Part shown: piece by piece, positions 17,153-24,938 of the stretch
Position numbering within the stretch: the first letter of the stretch is position 1
Layout of the letters: each line of letters starts with the position of its first letter
DNA from: Oceanospirillum linum
GTDB lineage: Bacteria; Pseudomonadota; Gammaproteobacteria; Pseudomonadales; Halomonadaceae
NCBI RefSeq assembly: GCF_001995095.2
Contig: NZ_MTSD02000007.1
Location: 78,568 to 142,567 of the forward strand
DNA: 64,000 bases
Direction of reading: 5' to 3'
Notes under the pieces: generated by a model
The model's database searches: none
What the model was told of the DNA's origin: nothing
The model's input: only the letters and a program-made list of their open reading frames with translations
Position numbers and translations under genes: made by a program

Positions 17153-18424
17153 CTATTTCAAGCGCTCGACACCGATCATTTTGAGAAGCTGTTTCTCATA
17201 GAAGGGCTCAGGGTTGCCGGTTTTCATTTTGCGGATAAAGTATTTCTCAAAAGCTACCTTCGCCAGGTGTACCCATTTTCCTTTTTTAAACCAACTGACG
17301 TTGCGCGGTGGGATCTGTGGAATGGCAACAAAAGCTGCACCCGTATCGCCCATATCCGCAAGGCATATAGCGTTCCAGGTAGCCTGTGCTTCAGGTTCTT
17401 TACCTTTCAGTACGGCATCCAGGTTCTCAACAATGGCAGTGACCATAGACTCAATCATATAGCCGGTTTTTGGTACGCCAGTCGGTACAGGTGTCACTTC
17501 AGTCGGAGCAATGGCGATGCAGACACCTGCGGACCAGATGTTGCTATAGGCTGTGCTGCGCTGATGGTCATCAATTTTAACAAAGCCCCGTGGGTTACAA
17601 AGATCCGGGACATTTGCGACACAATCTACACCTTTAAACGCGGGCAGCATCATTGAGTGCTTAAATGGTAACTCATGTTGTTTGATGACTTCGCCGCTGT
17701 CGTTGTGCTCATCGACATACATGGTGCCTTCTTTAACTTTAGATACTTTGGCGTTACAGATCCATTTGATATGGTGAGCACGTAACTCAGATTCGAGCAT
17801 CGACTTAGAGTCACCAACGCCACCTAAACCCAGATGACCGATATAGGGTTCGCTGGTGACAAAGGTCATGGGTATCTGGTCGCGAATTTTACGGTTTTGC
17901 AGCTCTTTATTCAGTATGAAAGCGTACTCATAGGCAGGGCCGAAACAACTGGCACCAGCCATGGCGCCGACAATCACCGGGCCGGGATCTTCGCAAAGTT
18001 GCTCAAAATCCTTGTAGGAGTCCAGGGCGTGGGGCAGGGAGCAAACAGATTGTGTATATCCGCCATGGGGGCCTGAGCCTTCAACTTCATCAAAGGCGAG
18101 TTTTGGACCGGTCATAATCAGCAGGTGATCATAGTTAACGGTTTCGCCATTAATCAGGGTCAGGCTATTGCCTTCAGGGCTGATGGTGTCCACCGCCTGA
18201 GGGATAAAGCTTATGTTGTGTTTCTGAAGGTGAGGGGCAATTTTGAAACTAACCTCTTCTGAGTCACGCCAGCCAACGGCTATCCAGGGGTTGGATGGGA
18301 CAAACTGAAAGTAGTCCCTTTCGTTGATTACGGTAATCTCATGAGATTTATCCAGTTTGTGGCGCAACTCGTACGCCGCTGCCATGCCGCCGGTTCCGGC
18401 ACCTAGAATAACGATATGAGCCAT
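17153..18424 (-). CDS. sqr: sulfide:quinone oxidoreductase (type I)
   Basis: This peripheral inner-membrane flavoprotein of 423 residues oxidises sulfide and reduces quinone. The N-terminal dinucleotide fold is VILGAGTGGMAAAYEL, and NERDYFQFVPSNPW follows. The three redox cysteines are all present: Cys128 (SVCSLPHA), Cys160 (GASCFGPAYEYAF) and Cys354 (NAICLADMGD). Their spacing matches Acidithiobacillus ferrooxidans SQR (128, 160, 356), as does the C-terminal WVHLAKVAFEKYFIRKMK. It is a stand-alone gene; no persulfide dioxygenase or rhodanese is adjacent. Proximity to the copper module may reflect shared thiol and metal stress. An AGGAGG site precedes the ATG. Confidence 0.93.
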   Translation of the reverse strand: MAHIVILGAGTGGMAAAYELRHKLDKSHEITVINERDYFQFVPSNPWIAVGWRDSEEVSFKIAPHLQKHNISFIPQAVDTISPEGNSLTLINGETVNYDHLLIMTGPKLAFDEVEGSGPHGGYTQSVCSLPHALDSYKDFEQLCEDPGPVIVGAMAGASCFGPAYEYAFILNKELQNRKIRDQIPMTFVTSEPYIGHLGLGGVGDSKSMLESELRAHHIKWICNAKVSKVKEGTMYVDEHNDSGEVIKQHELPFKHSMMLPAFKGVDCVANVPDLCNPRGFVKIDDHQRSTAYSNIWSAGVCIAIAPTEVTPVPTGVPKTGYMIESMVTAIVENLDAVLKGKEPEAQATWNAICLADMGDTGAAFVAIPQIPPRNVSWFKKGKWVHLAKVAFEKYFIRKMKTGNPEPFYEKQLLKMIGVERLK

Positions 18425-18486
18425 CGCAGGCCTCCTTTGAGGTGAAAGGCGTTATTTATTGTTTTCTTATAAGCCTGCGATCTATC

Positions 18487-18512
18487 TTAGTAATTTTCTA
18501 TTATATTAGTAA
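18487..18512. repeat. TTAGTAA direct repeat upstream of sqr
   Basis: TTAGTAA occurs at 18487-18493 and again at 18506-18512, 19 bases apart, in the AT-rich gap between msrA and sqr. On the minus strand a TATAAT lies between the copies. This suggests an operator overlapping an sqr promoter; the regulator is unknown. Confidence 0.35.
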
Positions 18513-18520
18513 AGTCAAAA

Positions 18521-19159
18521 TTAGTGTTTTTTGAATTTATCGCCCCAAACTTCTTTTAAACGATTATCACGACCACAGCTGCTTCGGTAAAAAGTATACC
18601 GAATAGGATTTTTCATATAGTAATCCTGGTGATAGTCTTCTGCCGGATAAAAAGTACTTGCAGGCTTAATCTCAGTCTGAATTTTCTGATTAAAATTTTG
18701 CTGGTGCTCTGCCTTACTTATTTCAGCCAGGCGGCTCTGTTCATCATCCAGCGGGTAGATGCCTGAGCGGTACTGTCTACCGGCATCGCAAAATTGGCGA
18801 TTGACTGCGAAAGGGTCAATGTTCACCCAAAAGATATCAAGCAATGTTTGATAGCTGACAACCTCAGGATCATAAATGATCTCTACAGCTTCAGTGTGAC
18901 CTGTCATACCGGCAGAAACTTCCCGGTAAGTTGGATTCTGTTTATGGCCATCGGTATAACCGGATGTCGTGCTGATAACCCCTTCAGTGCTATCGAAAGG
19001 CGGCTCCATGCACCAAAAGCACCCTCCGGCAAAAATGGCTCGGGCTTCTTTAGCCTGGCTGACAGGGCTGATCAGTAAGGTAGCGGAGATAAAAAAAAGA
19101 GCGATAACTTTTCCGGTTACAGAGGAAAGGTGCCGAGCCATGGATGATGACGTTTTCAT
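18521..19159 (-). CDS. msrA: peptide-methionine (S)-S-oxide reductase MsrA, exported
   Basis: It reduces methionine-S-sulfoxide in proteins. The catalytic GGCFWCMEPPF carries the active Cys, and GYTDGHKQNPTYREVS, GHTEAVEIIYDP and FYPAEDYHQDYY are standard. Unlike cytoplasmic MsrA it has an N-terminal signal-like helix (VIALFFISATLLISPVSQA) ahead of the domain, so it should act in the periplasm. I start at ATG 19159 behind AAGGAG; a longer frame to 19195 lacks a ribosome site. It lies upstream of sqr on the same strand, with 97 bases between the two genes. Confidence 0.93.
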   Translation of the reverse strand: MKTSSSMARHLSSVTGKVIALFFISATLLISPVSQAKEARAIFAGGCFWCMEPPFDSTEGVISTTSGYTDGHKQNPTYREVSAGMTGHTEAVEIIYDPEVVSYQTLLDIFWVNIDPFAVNRQFCDAGRQYRSGIYPLDDEQSRLAEISKAEHQQNFNQKIQTEIKPASTFYPAEDYHQDYYMKNPIRYTFYRSSCGRDNRLKEVWGDKFKKH

Positions 19160-19220
19160 AGAAAAACTCCTTAGATGATAACCAGGAATACGCAATAGCC
19201 AGGCTAATGGATTCAGGTTT

Positions 19221-21062
19221 TCACTGTTTGTCCGTTACGGGTGTTCCGTTCCAGCGCTTGAGAGATTGCTGGAGCAGGCTCATATCCAGTGGTTTTGCCA
19301 GAAAGTCCTGCATACCGGCATCAAGGCAACTTTGCCGGTCAACCGTCATGACATTGGCGGTTAATGCGACAATGGCTGTGTTTCTGTTGGGGCCACTACC
19401 CCGCCTGATCTCCTGGCTACAGGTCAGCCCGTCCATCACCGGCATCTGACAGTCCATCATGATAAGGCTGTACTTTTTCCCATGACACATTTCTAGGGCA
19501 ATCCGGCCATTCTCGGCAAGCTCGGTTTCATATCCCATTCGACTGAGAATGGTGGTGATCAGCTTTGCATTCACTGGGTTGTCTTCTACGACTAATACGG
19601 ACTCAGACTCGAGGGCTACAGAGCTTATCTCGGAGGGTATCTGCCCCCGTGCTGAAGAAGCTATCAGCTGTTCTTGTTTTATCTGAACCGGAATATTGAA
19701 CCAGAAAACAGACCCTTGTCCGGGCGTGCTCTGTACGCCAACCTGTCCATTCATAGCGGCGATAATCTCCCGACATAGAGAGAGGCCAAGCCCACTGCCA
19801 CCGTAGTGTCGGGTGATGGAGCTGTCCGCCTGAGTAAATGGCGTAAACAGTTGCTTCTGCACATCCTCAGAGATACCGATACCCGTATCTTCAATCTCGA
19901 TATGCAGAGTGCTTTCAATTCTTTCCATAGAAGCTGACGAAGCCTGCTCCAGTGGGGTGTCGGGTAATATCAGGCGAATACGTAACGTAATACAGCCCGT
20001 TTCAGTAAATTTTACGGCATTACCCAGCAGGTTGATCATAACCTGCTGCAGGCGAAGTGGGTCGCTGATGATCTCTTGTGGCTGGTTTGGTGCTATATCC
20101 AGTACGAAGTCCAGTTTTTTTTCTGTCAGACTGGCATTGATGACTGAGCGCGCATTTTTAGCACAAAGAATCAGGTCGAAGGCTTTGGCTTCAATGGGCA
20201 TCTTTTTCTGCTGCAGCCTGGAAAGATCCAGAACATTATTGATCAGATTTAACAGAGCCTCTCCGGAGGCATTGATATCTTCCAGAAGAGAAGCGGTGCC
20301 TGGCAGCTTCTGAATCTCCTTTTCCATCTTCAGAAGCGCAATCGAGCCAAGTATTCCATTGAGCGGGGTTCTTATTTCATGACTCATATTGGACAGGAAG
20401 TAGCTTTTACTTTGGTTTGCAGCTTCAGCTTTCAGCGCAAGTCGTTGATTCCGGCGCAGCTCCAGGTAGTTGATCAGTGTGAATATACCGGCTACAGCCA
20501 GAATGCTGATCAGGAGAAAGACAACCCAGCGATAATTTTCCTGAACTTTAACAGCAAAACGGCTCTCGGTTTCAGATATGGCTGAAGCGATCGTTCGTGA
20601 TGAGTGCATAAAGCGTGGGATAAAACTCTGCATACGCTCAACGTAGCGTTTGGCCTGCTCTGGGGTCAGGGTTTCAAGGTCATCTTCCAGATTGATCATA
20701 ATGGTCTGCAGGTGTTCAACTTCTGCGAGTATATCTCCGTCAAGCTGTTCGATGAGTTGGCGAGTGGTGCCGGAGGAGATGATATTGATGCGACTCCAGA
20801 GAATCTCCATACGAAAGCTGACATCATCGGACTGGTCTGCCGATGGCGTAACAATGAATGTATTCAGCTCGTTGATCAGCCTCAGAAGCTCAACTTCAAT
20901 CCGGGTACTGTTCCAGTAACGTTCGTCTTTGGTCAGCATGGAGAACTCTTCGATCTCTCTTTCCAGCCGAAACAGAGATGCTGCAATAAAGAACACCAGC
21001 ACGATAAGGCTTAAAGCCAGTACCACAGGTTTGATCAGGCCTGAGCGTCTATTTTTTATCAC
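19221..21062 (-). CDS. hybrid sensor histidine kinase
   Basis: The protein has 613 residues in this order: membrane helix (about 11-31), periplasmic helical sensor (about 32-177), second helix (178-198), HisKA with NMSHEIRTPLNG (His228), then HATPase with NLLGNAVKFTETG, DTGIGI and GGSGLGLSLC. A C-terminal receiver follows, with VLVVEDNPVNA and the phospho-acceptor Asp in MMDCQMPVMDG. No HPt domain is attached, so a separate phosphotransfer protein is needed. It lies 40 bases after the periplasmic molybdopterin-domain-like protein gene and is surely in one operon with it, which suggests that protein as ligand or partner. Confidence 0.92.
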   Translation of the reverse strand: MIKNRRSGLIKPVVLALSLIVLVFFIAASLFRLEREIEEFSMLTKDERYWNSTRIEVELLRLINELNTFIVTPSADQSDDVSFRMEILWSRINIISSGTTRQLIEQLDGDILAEVEHLQTIMINLEDDLETLTPEQAKRYVERMQSFIPRFMHSSRTIASAISETESRFAVKVQENYRWVVFLLISILAVAGIFTLINYLELRRNQRLALKAEAANQSKSYFLSNMSHEIRTPLNGILGSIALLKMEKEIQKLPGTASLLEDINASGEALLNLINNVLDLSRLQQKKMPIEAKAFDLILCAKNARSVINASLTEKKLDFVLDIAPNQPQEIISDPLRLQQVMINLLGNAVKFTETGCITLRIRLILPDTPLEQASSASMERIESTLHIEIEDTGIGISEDVQKQLFTPFTQADSSITRHYGGSGLGLSLCREIIAAMNGQVGVQSTPGQGSVFWFNIPVQIKQEQLIASSARGQIPSEISSVALESESVLVVEDNPVNAKLITTILSRMGYETELAENGRIALEMCHGKKYSLIMMDCQMPVMDGLTCSQEIRRGSGPNRNTAIVALTANVMTVDRQSCLDAGMQDFLAKPLDMSLLQQSLKRWNGTPVTDKQ

Positions 21063-21102
21063 GACAGCAGCACTCCAACGGCGGAACAGCAGATTATCTA
21101 AT

Positions 21103-21603
21103 CTAATTTACAACAAGTGTTTTTAATTGCCAGATGGCGTGGGCCTGATAGGGAGGAATATTAATGGCAGGTTGATCAGAGAATGGGTAAAGAACCCAGA
21201 GGGGCCCCTTGTCTCGGATACGCATTCTTTTTCCGTCTATGGCATAGGCGATAAAAGCACTATGTTCAATAAGGGTCTCAACGGCTACCTGAATAGCGTA
21301 ATCGTTGAGGGCGATCATCGTAACGTGTTTACCTTTAGGGTCAATTTGCAAATGTTTCATCAGATCTTTGAATGTCACGGATGAGAAGGTATGCTCTTTA
21401 TCGGTCCAGATCGTTTTGGTACGAACCTGAGTGGTTGGAAGGGCTTTGAATTCGGCTAATGTAAAGCTTACTGAGGCATCTTCACTTTGAACCGTTAATA
21501 TCGGGCGCTGTGCCATCGCATCCAGGGACAAAAAGAGCAGCAACAACGTCATAAACGCAATTCGAGCTAAATATCGCCAGTCTGACATAGGGGTTGCCTT
21601 CAT
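21103..21603 (-). CDS. exported oxidoreductase molybdopterin-binding-domain-like protein
   Basis: This 166-residue protein has a signal peptide (about residues 11-32, ending DAMAQ) and a domain resembling the sulfite-oxidase-like molybdopterin-binding fold. It shows FTLAEFKALPTTQV, VTFKDLMKHLQI, ALNDYAIQV and a region reading RDKGPLWVLYPFSD. Such small proteins lack the full active site and often sit beside sensor kinases or GGDEF proteins in gammaproteobacteria. They are probably accessory sensors rather than enzymes. Here it precedes a hybrid kinase in the same operon. The start is ATG 21603 behind AGGAG. The domain assignment is by pattern only. Confidence 0.7.
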   Translation of the reverse strand: MKATPMSDWRYLARIAFMTLLLLFLSLDAMAQRPILTVQSEDASVSFTLAEFKALPTTQVRTKTIWTDKEHTFSSVTFKDLMKHLQIDPKGKHVTMIALNDYAIQVAVETLIEHSAFIAYAIDGKRMRIRDKGPLWVLYPFSDQPAINIPPYQAHAIWQLKTLVVN

Positions 21604-21662
21604 AGATCAGACTCCTACGTGTTTCGTATGATGATTTGTAACTATTTTATATTTTTCAGGCG

Positions 21663-21695
21663 AAAAAAAACCGGCCACTGAAATAGCAGCCGGTT
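21663..21695 (-). terminator. terminator between the kinase operon and sodB
   Basis: AACCGGC and GCCGGTT form a stem with a 13-base loop. On the minus strand it is followed by eight Ts. It lies 30 bases after the sodB stop and so ends the sodB transcript. Confidence 0.85.
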
Positions 21696-21724
21696 AGGCA
21701 ATTCCGAAGAATTTTAACCTAAAC

Positions 21725-22309
21725 TTATGCTGCGAAGTTAGCCGCTGCAAAGTCCCAGTTCGCCAGAGCCCAGAAACCTTCCAGGTACTTAGGACGAACA
21801 TTACGGTAGTCAATGTAGTAAGCGTGTTCCCACAGATCAACTGTCAGCAGAGCTGTTTGACCGGCAGTCATTGGCGTACCCGCGTTGCTGGTGTTAACGA
21901 TTTCCAGAGAACCGTCAGCGTTCTTAACCAACCAGGTCCAGCTGGAGCCGAAGTTGTTTACAGCTTTGTCGTTAAACTCAGTCTGGAAAGCTTCGAAAGA
22001 ACCCCATTTGGCATTGATTGCATCTGCCAGAGCGCCAGCTGGTTGGCCGCCACCGTTTGGAGACAGACTGTTCCAGTAAAAAGTGTGGTTCCAGATCTGC
22101 GCTGCATTGTTGAAGACAGGGCCGGCAGGTGCAGCTTTGATGACTTCTTCCAGTGTTTTACCTTCAAACTCAGTACCCGGAACCAGACCATTCAGTTTGT
22201 CCACGTATGTGTTGTGGTGTTTGCCGTGGTGGAACTCCAGGGTTTCAGCTGAGATGTGTGGCTCAAGTGCTGATTTGTCATACGGCAGTGCAGGTAATTC
22301 AAACGCCAT
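21725..22309 (-). CDS. sodB: iron superoxide dismutase
   Basis: This cytoplasmic enzyme dismutates superoxide to peroxide and oxygen. It has 194 residues with iron ligands His27 (EFHHGKHH), His75 (IWNHTFYW), Asp158 and His162 ([11 protein letters not shown]). [14 protein letters not shown] is typical of Fe rather than Mn enzymes. The start is MAFELP at 22309 behind GGAG; a frame from 22327 adds six unlikely residues. The gene is monocistronic. A near-perfect palindrome about 41 bases upstream overlaps the probable promoter and may be an operator. Confidence 0.96.
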   Translation of the reverse strand: MAFELPALPYDKSALEPHISAETLEFHHGKHHNTYVDKLNGLVPGTEFEGKTLEEVIKAAPAGPVFNNAAQIWNHTFYWNSLSPNGGGQPAGALADAINAKWGSFEAFQTEFNDKAVNNFGSSWTWLVKNADGSLEIVNTSNAGTPMTAGQTALLTVDLWEHAYYIDYRNVRPKYLEGFWALANWDFAAANFAA

Positions 22310-22349
22310 GGTTGTTTTCTCCATCAACTCACGTCAAAAAGTATGAAGT

Positions 22350-22363
22350 TATCGTATACGATA
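22350..22363. promoter_or_regulatory. palindromic operator candidate upstream of sodB
   Basis: A perfect 14-bp palindrome, TATCGTATACGATA, lies 41 bases before the sodB start, with GAAGT and ACTTC arms just outside. It resembles operators of GntR/FCD regulators. It does not match Fur, and NikR's second half-site is missing. Confidence 0.45.
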
Positions 22364-22678
22364 CTTCGACCATTTTTTTTCAGATTTTGATTGCCGGATC
22401 TTAGCGCCACCGGCAAGCATCTGTTTTAAAGTGCGTAAATAATAGCACTTCATTTGCGGGGTTTCTATTTCTGAGTGGAACAGTTGGATATTATTTGGAC
22501 GGAAAAAGTTGTTAAAACTCAGGCTATATTAGCCTGTGGTGCATTTATTTCCGTAACCCGATGTAATAATCTTATCAGATGTATAGCATGGTATTGCACC
22601 GGTGGGACGTGGTAGTGCATTGGTGAATTTTGCGTTAGCTGAACTGAATTTTATATAAAACTGGCCCGGATCCTGAAT
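22364..22678. other. intergenic region sodB / coiled-coil protein
   Basis: This divergent intergenic stretch of a little over 300 bases holds the sodB promoter at its left and the promoter of the coiled-coil protein gene at its right. I see no RNA gene, repeat or conserved motif beyond the sodB palindrome. Confidence 0.5.
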
Positions 22679-23551
22679 ATGTCACCTGATAATATGAAAA
22701 TTACTGCCCAGCGGGATGAGCCCGCACCAACCCGGCCTGGAAAACCAGGGGGCACAGGTCGCAGCAGTAAATACGTGCTTTGGCTTGTTGTCGCTTTATT
22801 GGTTGGGGCTATTGGCGTTGCTCTTTATCAGAATACTCAACTGTCAGGTGCACTCAAACAGCAGCAGGCGAGTCTGGAGCAGGCAACGCAACGTATCCAG
22901 TTATTGGAAGATGAGTTAGTGGCCACAGGGCGGGATCTATCCCAGTCCGGCAGTACCCTGAAAAAACGTTTGAAAGACTCTGAGCATGAGATTCGCAAGC
23001 TTTGGGATCTGAGTAATAAACGTAATAAGGTTGATATCGCCCAGAATAAAAAGACCTTGGATACACTTGCTAAAGCGCTCAAGGAACTGGAAGCGGCCCA
23101 GAAAGGACAACTGGCTGCGCTGGCTGATGAGAAGGCTGTCCGGGAAAATAAAGACAAAGCCCTACAGACAGAGCAACAGGTATTTAATGGACGGCTGGTG
23201 GCGATCTCTTCAGATCTTGCTGAGGCAAGGGCGGCGCTGGAAACTTTGCAGGATAAGCAATCCCGTCTGGATGCAGGGCTGGATGATCTTAATTCTGAAG
23301 TGAAGGATGTTAAGTCCCGCCTGAGTGATATGAAACAGGAGCAGGCAGGCCTTGGTAATGAAGCTATGCTGAACGTTAAAGAAACCTTGAGTGTTTATGG
23401 TGAGCGCCTGGATGCTATTGACGCTTCCCGTCGTCAGTTGACCAGTAACGTTACCCGCCTGAACACCGATGTGAACCGGCTGCAACTGGAAATGAAAGGG
23501 CTGATAAAGAATAACTCTCCCTCAGCGGCAGCATCTGCCCCCGCTCAATAA
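22679..23551 (+). CDS. membrane-anchored coiled-coil protein
   Basis: The protein has 290 residues and no recognised family. A short basic and proline-rich cytoplasmic head is followed by one membrane helix (about residues 31-48, YVLWLVVALLVGAIGVAL). Then come about 220 residues of heptad-rich coiled coil (for example QQQASLEQATQRIQLLEDEL) and a low-complexity Ser/Ala tail (SPSAAASAPAQ). Such proteins act as periplasmic scaffolds in cell-envelope or division complexes, but nothing here shows which. It is not in an operon: a terminator follows, and sodB is divergent. ATG 22679 has a weak ribosome site; ATG 22694 is an alternative. Confidence 0.75.
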   Translation: MSPDNMKITAQRDEPAPTRPGKPGGTGRSSKYVLWLVVALLVGAIGVALYQNTQLSGALKQQQASLEQATQRIQLLEDELVATGRDLSQSGSTLKKRLKDSEHEIRKLWDLSNKRNKVDIAQNKKTLDTLAKALKELEAAQKGQLAALADEKAVRENKDKALQTEQQVFNGRLVAISSDLAEARAALETLQDKQSRLDAGLDDLNSEVKDVKSRLSDMKQEQAGLGNEAMLNVKETLSVYGERLDAIDASRRQLTSNVTRLNTDVNRLQLEMKGLIKNNSPSAAASAPAQ

Positions 23552-23570
23552 GGGCCGCTTATGAGTATGA

Positions 23571-23595
23571 AAAGGACGGTTCGCCGTCCTTTTTG
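23571..23595 (+). terminator. terminator after the coiled-coil gene
   Basis: AAAGGACGG, TTCG and CCGTCCTTT run into further Ts, 20 bases after the stop codon. This is a classic UUCG-loop terminator. Confidence 0.88.
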
Positions 23596-23717
23596 CATTT
23601 TATGGCGTGGAGGTTTTGTTTTAAACGTAGCCATTAGCCATACATCCTGCTTAACACCGAGGTTAACGTTTCAGATGAACCGGGTGATAACAATAACTAG
23701 AAATTAAGGAGCTTACG

Positions 23718-24227
23718 TTGCAAAAGTCTGAACCCGTAATACGCTTTTCAGCGGACCGGTATCTTATGGGAGTGAAGAGGTTTATTGCCGTATTGCCACA
23801 GTGTCAGGCACTTGGCATGCGGGTTGAGTCTGCTGATCACGAGCACGTCCTCTTTTCGCTTCCTTTTGCCGAATGCCACATTGGCAATTCACGCAAGCAG
23901 CTGATTCACGGCGGTGTGATTGCTACGCTTTTAGACACGGCCTGTGGCTCTGTTGCCGTTTGTGCTTTGCCTCGTTTCGAAATGTGTCCCACTTTAGACC
24001 TGAGAATCGACCATCTTCGCCCTGCTGTAGCGGGTAAAGCACTCTATTGCAGAGCCAGTATCGTGCAGGTTACGCCCCGGATTGTCTTCACGGAGGGGGT
24101 GGTATATCAGGAGAAGGGGCGGCCTGTATCCCGTGCGGTGGCTAATTTTATGCGACTGGGAGCTGGTAAAACCCCAGTTGAAATGGATGAGGCTTTGTTT
24201 AGCCCGAATAACGAAGGGGAGGAATGA
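23718..24227 (+). CDS. PaaI-like hotdog-fold thioesterase (first of a pair)
   Basis: This 169-residue hotdog protein has the PaaI/YbgC-type signature HGGVIATLLDTACG, where the Gly-Gly and the Asp line the thioester pocket, and LDLRIDHLRPAVAGKALYC afterwards. Its start is TTG 23718, with AAGGAG eight bases upstream. Its last four bases overlap the ATG of the next gene (ATGA), so the two hotdog proteins are translationally coupled and may form a heteromer or act on related acyl-CoA substrates. The substrate is unknown. Confidence 0.85.
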   Translation: MQKSEPVIRFSADRYLMGVKRFIAVLPQCQALGMRVESADHEHVLFSLPFAECHIGNSRKQLIHGGVIATLLDTACGSVAVCALPRFEMCPTLDLRIDHLRPAVAGKALYCRASIVQVTPRIVFTEGVVYQEKGRPVSRAVANFMRLGAGKTPVEMDEALFSPNNEGEE

Positions 24228-24676
24228 TGACCTATTCGGATAGCATGGCTCAGCTGGTCAGCGAAACACAACGCTCCGGGCATTGGGAGACGCTGCTTGA
24301 ACAGATCCCTTATGCCGGATTTATCGGACTTACGGCTCAAACCCTGGGTGATGAAATTCTGTTTTGTATGGAACCCCTGGAAAGCAACACGGGTAACCCT
24401 CTGTTGCCAGCGCTCCACGGTGGTGTGATTGCTGGCTTTATGGAAACGGCAGCTACGCTTAATCTTATGGTGAGCCTGAATGTGGATCAGGTGCCTAAAG
24501 TTATCGATTTTACAATCGATTACCTGCGTTCCGGCAAAATGAAACCTACCTACGCTACCTGCATTCTGAGTCGGCAGGGGCAGCGAATTGCTAATGTTCA
24601 GGTCAATGCATGGCAGAAAGATCGTGAAACCCCGATTGCTACGGCCCGGGTTAATTTTCTGATGCATGATAAGTAA
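24224..24676 (+). CDS. PaaI-like hotdog-fold thioesterase (second of a pair)
   Basis: This 150-residue hotdog protein overlaps the previous gene by four bases and is clearly its paralogue. It has HGGVIAGFMETAATL (Glu in place of the first gene's Asp at the catalytic position) and DFTIDYLRSGKMKPTYATC. The Asp/Glu difference suggests distinct activity or substrate. Such tandem pairs are widespread in marine gammaproteobacteria and are usually annotated as acyl-CoA thioesterases without proof. It ends 120 bases before the htpG heat-shock promoter. Confidence 0.85.
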   Translation: MMTYSDSMAQLVSETQRSGHWETLLEQIPYAGFIGLTAQTLGDEILFCMEPLESNTGNPLLPALHGGVIAGFMETAATLNLMVSLNVDQVPKVIDFTIDYLRSGKMKPTYATCILSRQGQRIANVQVNAWQKDRETPIATARVNFLMHDK

Positions 24677-24795
24677 CCGGGCCGGTTGAGGGTTTAAAAC
24701 AAGCTTGGCCTTTTTTCAGACTGGGATGGAGGTGGTTATGAACCGGCAACGTAAGATTTACCCTAAAAACAACCACTTAAATTTTTTTTATTGCC

Positions 24796-24824
24796 CTTGA
24801 AATATATCGGGTTGTTCCCATATT
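24796..24824 (+). promoter_or_regulatory. sigma-32 heat-shock promoter of htpG
   Basis: CTTGAAA (24796-24802), a 14-base spacer and CCCATATT (24817-24824) match the RpoH consensus CTTGAAA-N11-16-CCCCATnT closely. The predicted start site near 24832 gives a ~107-base leader to htpG, a known RpoH target. Confidence 0.8.
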
Positions 24825-24938
24825 CATTGTCAGATAACTATCGCAGGTGGGCATGGCACAATGTTTATGTGCTTTCCGACCTGTAGTAAACCTAAATGCC
24901 GTTGTTCTTAACCGTTCAGCCCATGGAGATCTGATTCA

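Noticed and set aside
22350..22363. Fur or NikR box upstream of sodB
   Set aside because: The palindrome has no GATAATGATWATCATTATC-like hexamers, and only one NikR half (GTATGA) is present without its partner at the right distance.
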